Positions 7,892 to 17,491 of a stretch of DNA of 64,000 nt are shown piece after piece. The position numbers and the translations under genes are program-made. The notes below the pieces were generated by a model. The model saw only the letters and a list, made by a program, of their open reading frames with translations. It was not told the DNA's origin and ran no database searches. The stretch is from Rathayibacter tritici (GTDB taxonomy: Bacteria > Actinomycetota > Actinomycetes > Actinomycetales > Microbacteriaceae): assembly GCF_002932875.1 (NCBI RefSeq), contig NZ_PSWS01000048.1:62001-126000 (forward strand), given 5' to 3'. The stretch's first letter is position 1. Each line of letters opens with the position of its first letter.

Positions 7892-8623
7892 TCAGCCCCC
7901 GGACAGCCCTAGCTGCGCGTCGAGTTCGTCGAGGCCGCCGATGCGCCGGACGTCCAGCGCCAGTGCTTCCGGCGGCAGCGCGCGGCCGTGCTCGGGGCCG
8001 CCAACGCGGTCGAGCCACACGCCGCGCAGCCCGGCAGCGGCCGCTCCGATCGCGTCGGTCCCGAGCCGGTCGCCGACATAGAGCGCGTCGGCCGGAGCGA
8101 CGCGGAACCGCTCGCAGGCGATCGTGAAGATCCGCGCATCCGGCTTGGCGACGCCGACATCACCCGAGGCGATCACGTGCTCGACCCGGTCCGCGAGGCG
8201 CGTGCCCTTGATCTTGCCCAGCTGAAAATCGAGCACGCCATTCGTGATGATCCCGACCCGGACCCCGGCGGCGTCGAGCCGGTCGAGGACGGGCAGCGCG
8301 TCGTCGTGCAGGGTCCACGCGGCCACGTAGTGCGCCAGGTACCCGCGGAACCAGGAACTCGCCTCCTCCGGCGACAGCGCGACTCCGGCCTCTGCGGCGA
8401 AGTCTGTCGCGCGGGCCCGTCGCTGACCCTCGTAGTCGAGCTCACCAGCGAGGTAGCGGTGGTAGTGCTCCTCCTCGAGCAGGTGCCAGCGGTGCTGCAG
8501 GTCGAGCGGAGTGGCGGCGTACGCCGCTCCCAGCGACGCAGCGTGCGCGACGATGCCCTCCCGCACGGCGTGGGCATGCGCGAAGAGCGTGTCGTCGAGG
8601 TCGAAGAGCGCGAGCTGCAGCAC
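7892..8623 (-). CDS. HAD-family hydrolase (haloacid dehalogenase-like phosphatase)
   Basis: 243 residues. Motif I LFDLDDTLF (nucleophile Asp8, acid/base Asp10), motif II IITNG, the conserved Lys in GVAKPDARIF and motif IV VGDRLGTDAIGA are all present with a helical C1 cap, so this is a complete HAD phosphatase of the YjjG/HAD-IA type. The substrate is probably a small phosphorylated metabolite or nucleotide but cannot be named. The GTG start lies 7 nt after the trpS stop codon, so the two genes form an operon. No separate promoter is seen. Confidence 0.88.
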   Translation of the reverse strand: MLQLALFDLDDTLFAHAHAVREGIVAHAASLGAAYAATPLDLQHRWHLLEEEHYHRYLAGELDYEGQRRARATDFAAEAGVALSPEEASSWFRGYLAHYVAAWTLHDDALPVLDRLDAAGVRVGIITNGVLDFQLGKIKGTRLADRVEHVIASGDVGVAKPDARIFTIACERFRVAPADALYVGDRLGTDAIGAAAAGLRGVWLDRVGGPEHGRALPPEALALDVRRIGGLDELDAQLGLSGG

Positions 8624-8630
8624 GGTCGGC

Positions 8631-10540
<1,910 letters not shown>

Positions 10541-10546
10541 CACAGC

Positions 10547-10552
10547 ATTCTA
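10547..10552 (-). promoter_or_regulatory. -10 box (TAGAAT) for leaderless xth
   Basis: TAGAAT on the minus strand ends 6 nt before the second GTG of xth, the spacing seen at several other leaderless starts in this window. Confidence 0.55.
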
Positions 10553-10614
10553 CGGAAGGGGTACCGACGGCGACGGCCCGGCGGCGCTGCCCGGGGTGCC
10601 GTCTCTCCCGTCCG

Positions 10615-11004
10615 CCGTTCGATGTGCAGGGGATGCATGGGTCGGACGCCGTATCGTCCGGCAGGATCGCCCGGACCGCGCGGATCACCTGCTGATCGCG
10701 CGGACTCCTGCAGATCGTGCGGAGTCCTGCTGATGGCGCGGATTGCTGTAGGGGACAGGGCGGATGACCGCCCATCGCTCGGTGTGGGGTGCCGTGACCT
10801 GCACGAGCCGTTCGATGTGCAGGGGATGCGTGGCTTGAACGCCATTTCATCCGGCTCAATCGCGCAACCCGCTCGGATCGCCTGCTGATCGCACCAACTC
10901 CTGCACATGGCACCAACTCCTGCACATGGCACGGACTCCTGCACATCGCGCGGACTCCTGCACATGGCACGAACCCCTGCTGATCGCACCGGCTCCTGCA
11001 CATC
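10615..11004. repeat. Duplicated intergenic block with 19-nt tandem repeats
   Basis: Two related blocks each begin CCGTTCGATGTGCAGGGGAT (10615 and 10808), share a variable middle part and end in tandem units of about 19 nt. Block 1 has about three units (10678-10735). Block 2 has six contiguous units (10891-11004) of the type GCACGGACTCCTGCACATG with few changes. The ~580-nt gap between xth and the fructose PTS genes holds no credible gene. The units are contiguous, so this is not a CRISPR array. Function unknown. Confidence 0.8.
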
Positions 11005-11028
11005 ACGCGCGCGCCGCGAACGCAGAAG

Positions 11029-11090
11029 CCGGCGGCCGCCTCGCGCGCCGCCTCCCTCGGAGAGGGGAGGGGCACGGGGGTGGCCGCCGG
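11029..11090 (-). terminator. Nested hairpin terminator after the fructose PTS operon
   Basis: CCGGCGGCCGCC and GGTGGCCGCCGG form an outer stem with one mismatch. An inner stem CCTCCCTC/GAGGGGAGG lies within it. It begins 33 nt past the stop of the last PTS gene on the minus strand. Confidence 0.65.
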
Positions 11091-11122
11091 CGGGACCGCT
11101 CAGGACGGTCGGTCGGTGGGAA

Positions 11123-12940
11123 TCAGGCGGGGACGGCCCGCGCGGCGACGGGCTCGGGCACCTCGGCGACCACGGGGGCGCGCGCGATGCTCTTCGCGAC
11201 AATCACGCAGACGGCCGTCACGACCATGCCCACCAGGATGGCGACCAGGTAGAGGATCGGCTGCCCGACGAGCCCGGTGACCCAGACCCCGCCGTGCGGC
11301 GCGCGAAGGGTCGAGCCGAACAGCGCGACGAGAGCACCCGTCACAGCCGAGCCGACCATTGCCGAAGGGATCACGCGCAGCGGGTCGACCGCGGCGAACG
11401 GGATCGCTCCCTCCGAGATGAAGGACGCACCCAGGAGGTAGGCGGCCTTGCCGTTCTGCCGTTCGGCATCGGTGAACAGGCGTTTGCGGAGCGACGTCGC
11501 CAGCGCGAGGCCCAGCGGCGGAGTCATTCCGGCGGCCATCACGATCGCCATCACCTTGAACTGCACCGAGTTCGGGTCGCCGTCGGCGGGGACGGAGGCG
11601 AGACCGGTGGTCGCGAAGGCGTACGCCACCTTGTTCACGGGGCCGCCCATGTCGAACGCCATCATCAGGCCGAGAATGATGCCGAGGATGATCAGGTTGC
11701 CGCCGGTGAGGCCGGAGAGCCACGCGGACAGGCCCTCACTCAGTGCGCGGAGCGGGGCTCCGAGCACGACGAACATCAGGAATCCGGTGATGAAAGTAGC
11801 GATCAGAGGGATGATCACGACGGGCATCAGCGACTTGAACGCCGCGGGGAGCTTGATCCGCGAGATGAAGAGGGCCGCGTAGCCGGCGATGAAGCCGGAG
11901 GCGAGGCCGCCGAGGAAGCCCGCGCCGACGGTGACCGCGACCGCTCCGCCGAGGAAGCCCGGCGCAATGCCGGGGCGGTCGGCGATGCCGAAGGCGATGA
12001 AGCCGGAGAGCACCGGCACCAGGAACGCGAAGGTCGCGCTTCCGATGAGGAACATCACCCCGGCCCAGTCGGTGATGTTCGCGACGCTGAAGCCCTCGTC
12101 AATGATCTGCTGAGCCGTGAAGTCCACGATCCGGTAGCCGCCGAAGAGGAACGACAGGGCTATCAGCAGACCGCCTGCCGCGACGAACGGGATCATGTAC
12201 GACACGCCGGTCATCAGGTTCTGCCGGATGCGCGTGCCGACGCCGACCTTCTTCGGAGCGGCAGGAACCGCGGCCGGAGTCGATCGTGCGCCTGCCGAGC
12301 CGGTGCCGCGCAAGGCCAGCGCGCGATCGAGGACCTCGTCCGGCTTGGAGAGCGCCTCGGCGACGCCCACCTGGAGGATCGGCTTGCCGGCGAAGCGGTC
12401 CCTGCCCCGGACTTCGAGGTCGGCGGCGAGGATGACGACGTCGGCGTCGGCGATGTCGGCCGCGGTCATCTCGTCCGAGCCGGCTGCACCCTGCGTCTCG
12501 ACGTGGATCGGATAGCCGCGCTTCTTCGCGGCCTGCTCCAGAGCTTCCGCCGCCATGTAGGTGTGTGCGATGCCAGCAATACAGCTGGTCACGGCGACGA
12601 AGCGCGGTTCGGAGGCGCGGCCCGCGGCGGGTGCGTTCCGCACCTGTGCGGCGGCGCGGTCGATGACGTCGGCGGCCTTCGCGAGCGCCTCCGACGTGCC
12701 CACTTCGAGGGTGGGCTTGCCGGCGAAGCGCTCCTTCCCGCGGACCTCGAGGTCGGCGGCGAAAATAACGACGTCGGCGTCGGCGATCGTCTGGTCGGTC
12801 ATGGGGTCGGAGCCCGCAGCGCCCTGGGTCTCGACCTGAATCTCGTAGCCCTTTTTCTTCGCGGCCTGCTCGAGCGCCTCGGCCGCCATGTAGGTGTGCG
12901 CGATGCCGGCGATACAGCTCGTCACGGCGACGATCTTCAC
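11123..12940 (-). CDS. fruA: Fructose-specific PTS enzyme IIB-IIB-IIC with two active-looking IIB domains
   Basis: 605 residues. Imports fructose and phosphorylates it to fructose-1-phosphate. Residues 1-100 and about 112-215 are tandem IIB domains, both with the motif VAVTSCIAGIAHTYMAA (phospho-accepting Cys9 and Cys120). Residues ~233-590 form the IIC membrane domain with about eight to ten helices, including SYMIPFVAAGG, AFDMGGPVNK and SFISEGAIPFA. By eye the two IIB copies are about four-fifths identical, which suggests a recent internal duplication. In E. coli FruA the extra B' domain lacks the cysteine; here it is kept. The GTG start overlaps the IIA stop by 4 nt, so translation is coupled. 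HPr and enzyme I are not in the window. Confidence 0.94.
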   Translation of the reverse strand: MKIVAVTSCIAGIAHTYMAAEALEQAAKKKGYEIQVETQGAAGSDPMTDQTIADADVVIFAADLEVRGKERFAGKPTLEVGTSEALAKAADVIDRAAAQVRNAPAAGRASEPRFVAVTSCIAGIAHTYMAAEALEQAAKKRGYPIHVETQGAAGSDEMTAADIADADVVILAADLEVRGRDRFAGKPILQVGVAEALSKPDEVLDRALALRGTGSAGARSTPAAVPAAPKKVGVGTRIRQNLMTGVSYMIPFVAAGGLLIALSFLFGGYRIVDFTAQQIIDEGFSVANITDWAGVMFLIGSATFAFLVPVLSGFIAFGIADRPGIAPGFLGGAVAVTVGAGFLGGLASGFIAGYAALFISRIKLPAAFKSLMPVVIIPLIATFITGFLMFVVLGAPLRALSEGLSAWLSGLTGGNLIILGIILGLMMAFDMGGPVNKVAYAFATTGLASVPADGDPNSVQFKVMAIVMAAGMTPPLGLALATSLRKRLFTDAERQNGKAAYLLGASFISEGAIPFAAVDPLRVIPSAMVGSAVTGALVALFGSTLRAPHGGVWVTGLVGQPILYLVAILVGMVVTAVCVIVAKSIARAPVVAEVPEPVAARAVPA

Positions 12941-13389
12941 GAGACGACGACCTCTCGGGCGATGATGTCCGCGACCTCCTGGCCGCTGGCGGCGGCACGG
13001 AGGGACCCGGTGAAGGACTCGTGGATCAGCTTGCGGGCGAGCTGGGCGAGGATCTTGAGGTGCGCCTGGTCGGCGCCATCCGGAGCCGCGATCAGGAAGA
13101 TCAGATCGGCAGGGCCGTCAGGGGCGCCGAAGTCGACGCCCTGCTTCGCGATGCCGACTGCGACACTGGGGGAGACGACGTGCGCGGAGCGGGCGTGGGG
13201 GATTCCGATGCCGCCGGGCATGCCGGTGGCCATTTGCGACTCGCGGTCGCGGACGTCGGCGAGGAAGCCGTCGAGGTCGGTGACGCGGCCGGCGTCGGCG
13301 AGCGTCTTCGCGAGCTGCGCGGTGGCCTCGTCCTTCGTGGCGGCGGTGAGGTCGACGATGACCGTCGACGCCTCGGTGAGAGCAGTCAT
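12937..13389 (-). CDS. Fructose-type PTS enzyme IIA
   Basis: 150 residues, a stand-alone IIA domain of the fructose/mannitol class. The phosphorylated histidine lies in GGIGIPHARSAHV (His65). It passes phosphate from HPr to the IIB domains of the next gene. It overlaps fruK upstream and the IIBBC gene downstream by 4 nt each, so the PTS parts and the kinase are made in a coupled way. Full length, no defects seen. Confidence 0.93.
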   Translation of the reverse strand: MTALTEASTVIVDLTAATKDEATAQLAKTLADAGRVTDLDGFLADVRDRESQMATGMPGGIGIPHARSAHVVSPSVAVGIAKQGVDFGAPDGPADLIFLIAAPDGADQAHLKILAQLARKLIHESFTGSLRAAASGQEVADIIAREVVVS

Positions 13390-14345
13390 GCGCTCAGTTC
13401 TCCAATCGGGAGGGTGGGGTCGGGGTTCTCGACGACGGTGACGTCGTCGAGGTGAAGGGAGTCGGGCCCCGGGGCTTCACTGCCCGGGAGCTGGACGGCG
13501 GCGGTTCCCCACGCGACTGCTGTCGCGAGGCGCTCCGCCTCCGTGGCGTCGACGGCCGAGAGATAGCCGGCGAGTGTGCTGTCGCCGGCGCCGACGGTGC
13601 TGAGGGGCACGACGGCGGGGGCGCCCGCCCACCACGACGCGTGCGCCGTGACGAGGAGGGCTCCGCGCTCTCCGAGGCTGACGAGCGCTCGCGCAGTCGG
13701 CAGCCCCAAGAGTTCACGGGCTCCGCTGACAACGTCTCCGACCGTCGTCAGGGAGCGCCCGAGGAGCTCCTCGAGCTCCTCGAGGTTGGGCTTGACCAGG
13801 GTGGCCGTGCCTGCCGCGACGATGGCGGTCAGGGGTGCTCCCGAGGTGTCAACGGCGAGGGGGACGCCGAAGTGCCGGGCGAGACGGCCCAGGGCGGGGT
13901 AGAAATCCGTTCCCAATCCCGGAGGGATGCTGCCGCAGGCGACGAGCCAGCGGGGTGAGGCCGAGACGTGGTCGGCGATCAGCGCGGAGAGGTCCTGCGC
14001 CTCCTCCTCCGTGACCGCAGGCCCGGGCTCGTTGATCTTGGTGGTGCGGCCGGTGCGGTCGTCGACCACGGTGATGTTGGTCCGGATCGGGCGGCCGATC
14101 GCGGCGCTGGCGGAGCGCACACCGGCGGCCTCCAGCATCGCGGAGAGGTCGAGGCCGGTGGAGGCGTCTGCGGGATACACCGCGGTGGCGTCGACTCCAT
14201 TGCGGGCGAGGGCGCGGGCGACATTAACGCCTTTGCCGGCCGGGTCGCGCCGCACATCGTGTGCTCGGTTGACGTCGCCGAGGGCGAAGCCGCTGGTCGA
14301 GAGGGTGACGTCGATGCTCGGGTTTGCGGTGACGGTGACGATCAT
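13386..14345 (-). CDS. fruK: 1-phosphofructokinase
   Basis: 319 residues of the PfkB/ribokinase family. Phosphorylates fructose-1-phosphate, the PTS product, to fructose-1,6-bisphosphate. The N-terminal MIVTVTANPSIDVT, the substrate segment DPAGKGVNVARAL, LVKPNLEELEELLG and the catalytic GAGDSTLAGYLSA (base Asp) are typical of LacC/FruK enzymes. The ATG overlaps the fruR stop by 4 nt and the stop overlaps the IIA start by 4 nt. The position between fruR and PTS genes supports fructose over tagatose. Confidence 0.94.
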   Translation of the reverse strand: MIVTVTANPSIDVTLSTSGFALGDVNRAHDVRRDPAGKGVNVARALARNGVDATAVYPADASTGLDLSAMLEAAGVRSASAAIGRPIRTNITVVDDRTGRTTKINEPGPAVTEEEAQDLSALIADHVSASPRWLVACGSIPPGLGTDFYPALGRLARHFGVPLAVDTSGAPLTAIVAAGTATLVKPNLEELEELLGRSLTTVGDVVSGARELLGLPTARALVSLGERGALLVTAHASWWAGAPAVVPLSTVGAGDSTLAGYLSAVDATEAERLATAVAWGTAAVQLPGSEAPGPDSLHLDDVTVVENPDPTLPIGELSA

Positions 14346-15103
14346 GCGCGGACGACCTCCGGGCCGGCCGACTCGATATCGTCGGCGAGCTGGTCGTCGA
14401 CAGCGGTGTCGGTGATGACGGTGTCGACTGCGGACAGCGGGGCAACGTGCCCGAAGTCCTGCCGGCCGAACTTGGAGTGGTCGGCGAGAACCACGACTCG
14501 GCGGGCGGAGGCGATGATCGCAGACTTGACGACGGCCTCGTTGAGGTCGGGCGTCGTGAGCCCGCGCTCCAGGCTGAGGCCGTTCGTGCCGATGAAGGCG
14601 ACGTCCACCGAGATCGAGGCGATGGCCTGCACGGCCCACGGTCCGACGGCGGCCTGCGTCACTCCGCGCAGGTGCCCGCCGATGAGGTGGAGCTCGATGG
14701 TCGGCCGACCGACGAGCGCCATCGCGACGGGGAGGGAATGGGTGACGACCGTCAGCCGACGGTCCAGGGCGAGCAACTCGGCCAGGCGCACCGTGGTGGT
14801 GCCGGCGTCGATAGCAATCGAACCGCCGTCGGGGACCTCGGCCAGCGCTGCGGTGGCGATGCGGTCCTTCTCGCCGGCGAGGTGTCCCTCGCGGGCGGCG
14901 ACCTCGGGCTCGATGCCCAGGCGCTTGACCGGAATCGCGCCGCCGTGCGCGCGACGCAGGAGGCCGCGCTTCTCGAGGCTGGTGAGGTCGCGACGGATCG
15001 TCTCGGGTGTCACCGCGAGAGAGAGGGCGAGGTCACGGACCTCGACGCGCCCGTCGATGCGGGCACGGTCCAGGATCGACTGGTGCCGCTCCGGTGCGTA
15101 CAT
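14342..15103 (-). CDS. fruR: DeoR-family repressor of the fructose operon
   Basis: 253 residues. An N-terminal DeoR winged helix (RHQSILDRARIDGRVEVRDL, then VTPETIRRDLTSLEKRGLLRRAHGGA) is followed by a sugar-phosphate-binding DeoRC domain (SIAIDAGTTTVRLAELL, FIGTNGLSLERGL, VVLADHSKFGRQ). First gene of the fru operon, so it is autoregulated with it. The effector in this family is usually fructose-1-phosphate or fructose-1,6-bisphosphate (family knowledge). The ATG has GGAG 5 nt upstream. A TTGACT-N17-TAAAAA promoter lies about 80 nt upstream. Confidence 0.9.
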   Translation of the reverse strand: MYAPERHQSILDRARIDGRVEVRDLALSLAVTPETIRRDLTSLEKRGLLRRAHGGAIPVKRLGIEPEVAAREGHLAGEKDRIATAALAEVPDGGSIAIDAGTTTVRLAELLALDRRLTVVTHSLPVAMALVGRPTIELHLIGGHLRGVTQAAVGPWAVQAIASISVDVAFIGTNGLSLERGLTTPDLNEAVVKSAIIASARRVVVLADHSKFGRQDFGHVAPLSAVDTVITDTAVDDQLADDIESAGPEVVRA

Positions 15104-15180
15104 ATGGACTCCGTCGTCTCGCCGTGGGTGGTGCGCCTGATCCGCGGTGCCGTTGCCGACTTCAGATCTGCGTTTCCTTC

Positions 15181-15209
15181 TTTTTAGACCCGTTAGCGGA
15201 GAAAGTCAA
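15181..15209 (-). promoter_or_regulatory. Promoter of the fructose operon
   Basis: Minus strand: -35 TTGACT (15209-15204) and -10 TAAAAA (15186-15181) separated by 17 nt, a near-consensus housekeeping promoter. The predicted transcript start is about 70 nt before fruR. CTGT-containing direct repeats just upstream of the -35 may be FruR sites, but this is weak. Confidence 0.6.
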
Positions 15210-15282
15210 CAGAAACGGACAGAGGAGGCGCGCGCAAAGGGAGGGTTTGTCGCGCCGATGTCCGCAACCGAGGTGTTGCCGG

Positions 15283-16365
15283 TCAGGCAGCGAGCTGTTC
15301 GAGCTCCTCGTCGAGCTGTGCGAGCTGACGTTCGAGGCGGCGTCGCTTGAAGAGAGAGGCGTCCGGGAGTGCAGCGCTCAGTCGCTCGCGTTCGGCCTCG
15401 GCGAGGGTGCGGCGGGCTGTGCGGAGCTGCTCCTCCCGCTCCTTCTCGCGCTCCTGCGGAGTCAGCTTCCGCGCGGAGATACCGGCGTCGCTCATCCCGA
15501 CGGAGATCCACGATGCGGCGATCAGGATCACCTGGCAGACGAGGTTGAACCAGATCAGGAGGCCGATAAGCACGGCGAAGGAGGCGAGCAGCGGGTTGCG
15601 GGACGCGCCGCCGAGCAGCTGCGTCCCGAGCACCTTGAGCGCTCCGAGCGCGATCCCGCCGAGCAGGGATCCCGCCCAGAGGTTCTTCCACGGGATCGAG
15701 ATGCCGGAGAGGATGCGGAACGAGCCGGCGAGGGTGCCGGTGTCCAGCGCGAGCATGATCAGCAGGCCGACCACGCTGCCGGCCAGGCGCGCGAGCATCG
15801 AGTCGCTGCCGATCCCGAGGAAGTCGAACGCCACGTCGACCAGCGATGTGGAGAACACCGAGAGGCTCGCGGAGACCAGCAGCACCGCTCCGAAGACCAG
15901 CGCGAGCCCCGCGTCCCTGAGCTTGAGCAGCACGAAGGGGGTGGTCGGACCGGGGAGCGAGAACAGCAGGCGTACTGCCTGGCGAAGGCTCCCCAGGAAA
16001 TTGAGCGCCGTCCCGAGCAGGCCGGTCGCGGCGATCGCACCGGTCCAGCCGAGGATCGAGGAGTCGAGTAGGTCCTCGACCGACACGAGGGCGTTCTTCC
16101 CGCCGATCAGCCCCGGCACCGAACGGGTGACCAGATCGAGCAGGGAGTCGCGCAGCACCGAGTCGTCGCGCACCCAGAATCCGAAGACGGCGAAGAAGAC
16201 GAACAGCGCCGCGAAGACCGCGAACAGCGCTTGAAAGGCGAGCCCGGAGGCGAAGAGCGGCCCACCGGTCTCGGAGTAGTGCATCATCACCCGCACCGGC
16301 CGTGTCCGCATGATCCGCTCGACCAGTCCCGGGATCCCGCGGGGAGTGTCGGCCGCCTCGGTCAT
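15283..16365 (-). CDS. YihY/BrkB-family inner-membrane protein
   Basis: 360 residues. About six membrane segments typical of the YihY/virulence factor BrkB family (LFASGLAFQALFAVFAALFV, LGWTGAIAATGLLGTALNFLG, LIGLLIWFNLVCQVILIAAS), then a hydrophilic, Glu/Arg-rich C-terminal tail of about 60 residues predicted to form a coiled coil. Despite its old name as a ribonuclease it is a membrane protein of unknown function. The ATG is preferred because a TACGCT box lies 7 nt upstream (leaderless); the GGGAGG is too close to act as a normal ribosome-binding site. Monocistronic, ending about 75 nt before the fru promoter. Confidence 0.88.
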   Translation of the reverse strand: MTEAADTPRGIPGLVERIMRTRPVRVMMHYSETGGPLFASGLAFQALFAVFAALFVFFAVFGFWVRDDSVLRDSLLDLVTRSVPGLIGGKNALVSVEDLLDSSILGWTGAIAATGLLGTALNFLGSLRQAVRLLFSLPGPTTPFVLLKLRDAGLALVFGAVLLVSASLSVFSTSLVDVAFDFLGIGSDSMLARLAGSVVGLLIMLALDTGTLAGSFRILSGISIPWKNLWAGSLLGGIALGALKVLGTQLLGGASRNPLLASFAVLIGLLIWFNLVCQVILIAASWISVGMSDAGISARKLTPQEREKEREEQLRTARRTLAEAERERLSAALPDASLFKRRRLERQLAQLDEELEQLAA

Positions 16366-16372
16366 GCCTCCC

Positions 16373-16378
16373 AGCGTA
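16373..16378 (-). promoter_or_regulatory. -10 box (TACGCT) for leaderless yihY
   Basis: Minus-strand TACGCT ends 7 nt before the ATG of the YihY-family gene. Confidence 0.5.
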
Positions 16379-16405
16379 GGACCGCGTGCCGTCCCCGGGT
16401 GCATG

Positions 16406-16480
16406 CTCGGCTCGCACGAACGCGTCCGGCTCGTCAGGCTCCCGTCGTCCGGCGAGCCGACGAGATTCTCGCGAGCCGAG
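16406..16480. repeat. Palindromic element B, copy 1
   Basis: A 75-nt element with perfect outer arms CTCGGCTCGC/GCGAGCCGAG and a second inner matching CGGCTCG/CGAGCCG pair. It begins about 40 nt upstream of the yihY start and ends 17 nt past the stop of the second DUF559 gene. It aligns to the reverse complement of copy 2 on the other side of that gene. Confidence 0.85.
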
Positions 16481-16497
16481 GGGGAGGAGTGGCGTGC

Positions 16498-17307
16498 TCA
16501 CCGTGGTCGTCCTCGCTCGAGGACTGCGCGGATGCTCGCGAGGGTCGCGGGCCAGTGGTGCATCACGTCGGAGTAGGTCAGGCGGATCGTCGTGTAGCCC
16601 AGGGCCGCGGCGGCTCGATCCCGGTGCCGGTCCCGCTCGAACGACGTCGCGTCGTCGTGCCACTGCCTGCCGTCGACTTCGATGATGGCCCAGTCGTCGA
16701 TCACGAGATCGACCCGGCCGACGCCGGGGATCTCGACCTGCGACTCGCACTCGATCCCGGCGAGCGTGAGACCCACCCGCGTGACGGACTCCGGCCCTGA
16801 TCCGGCGCGTGGATCGGTGAGTCGAGCCACACACGAGAGACGGCGGGGGAGTCGGCTGAGGACGTCTGCGAGAGCGGTCGGGCTGATCAGACGCAGGCGA
16901 AGGCAGGAGTCGATAACGGCTACGGCGAGCTCGATGCGCTGGCAGGTGAGGACGTGGCCCACCGCCTCCTCCCGAGTCGTTCGGATCGAGCGGTAGGGTG
17001 CCTCGCTGATCCGGTGACTCCAGTGGGTGACCACGTCTTCCGGCTGAGTCGCCGCTCGTGGGCGGGAACTCGATGTGATCGCGAGATGGAGCCGTGGATC
17101 CGGTGGTCGAAAAGCTCCGGCCTCGGCGAGGAGCGTGATGCAGGTCAGCGACCCGCAGGCGATCGCCGCGCGCAGCTCCTGGTCGGATGCGTTCGCGCCG
17201 GCGTACCAGCCTCGGCGGATCCGCCGGAGCGCCCCCGACCGAACGGCCGCCGGGGCGTCGACCCCGACAGCTCTGAGATACCCGATGTGGTGCACGCCGT
17301 ACTGCAT
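16498..17307 (-). CDS. DUF559 (Vsr-like nuclease fold) protein with AbiEi-like N-terminal HTH, second copy
   Basis: 269 residues. The N-terminus (YLRAVGVDAPAAVRSGALRR, IRRGWYAG) is the AbiEi-type winged-helix region seen in many actinobacterial DUF559 proteins. The C-terminal DUF559 domain has VGRVDLVIDDWAIIEVDGRQ, WHDD, an ERDRHRDR segment and LGYTTIRLTY, keeping the Asp, Glu and His positions of the PD-(D/E)xK/Vsr fold. It resembles the first DUF559 protein only in this domain, so the two are diverged paralogues, not a recent duplication. The ATG at 17307 is preferred over an upstream frame extension. The gene lies alone between inverted copies of palindromic element B. Function unknown. 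Confidence 0.75.
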   Translation of the reverse strand: MQYGVHHIGYLRAVGVDAPAAVRSGALRRIRRGWYAGANASDQELRAAIACGSLTCITLLAEAGAFRPPDPRLHLAITSSSRPRAATQPEDVVTHWSHRISEAPYRSIRTTREEAVGHVLTCQRIELAVAVIDSCLRLRLISPTALADVLSRLPRRLSCVARLTDPRAGSGPESVTRVGLTLAGIECESQVEIPGVGRVDLVIDDWAIIEVDGRQWHDDATSFERDRHRDRAAAALGYTTIRLTYSDVMHHWPATLASIRAVLERGRPR

Positions 17308-17408
17308 GCATCGAGCTTTGCCCGTCGGCCGCCGAGGCACCTGCCGCTCGCCGCTATCCGTGGAGAGCCCGCCCGTTCCGCCGCCTGTGGAGGGACTCCC
17401 GCCCGCTC

Positions 17409-17484
17409 CTCGGCTCGCAGAAACGCGTTCGGCTCGCCGGATCCGAGGATTCCGACGAGCCGAACGCGTTCTCGCGAGCCCGAG
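17409..17484. repeat. Palindromic element B, copy 2
   Basis: A 76-nt element, the most perfect copy: left CTCGGCTCGCAGAAACGCGT then TCGGCTCG pairs over about 28 nt with the right side CGAGCCGAACGCGTTCTCGC then GAGCCCGAG, with one single-base gap and two or three mismatches. It fills the space between the second DUF559 gene and the sdhB stop (8 nt), so it may also act as the sdh operon terminator. Confidence 0.85.
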
Positions 17485-17491
17485 CTGCGGG

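Noticed and set aside
10678-11004. CRISPR array
   Set aside because: Repeat units are contiguous and only 19 nt, with no unique spacers and no cas genes.
10907-13441. Plus-strand open frame of about 840 codons over the fructose PTS genes
   Set aside because: Antisense to fruA, IIA and fruK, all supported by motifs; it merely begins in the tandem-repeat region.
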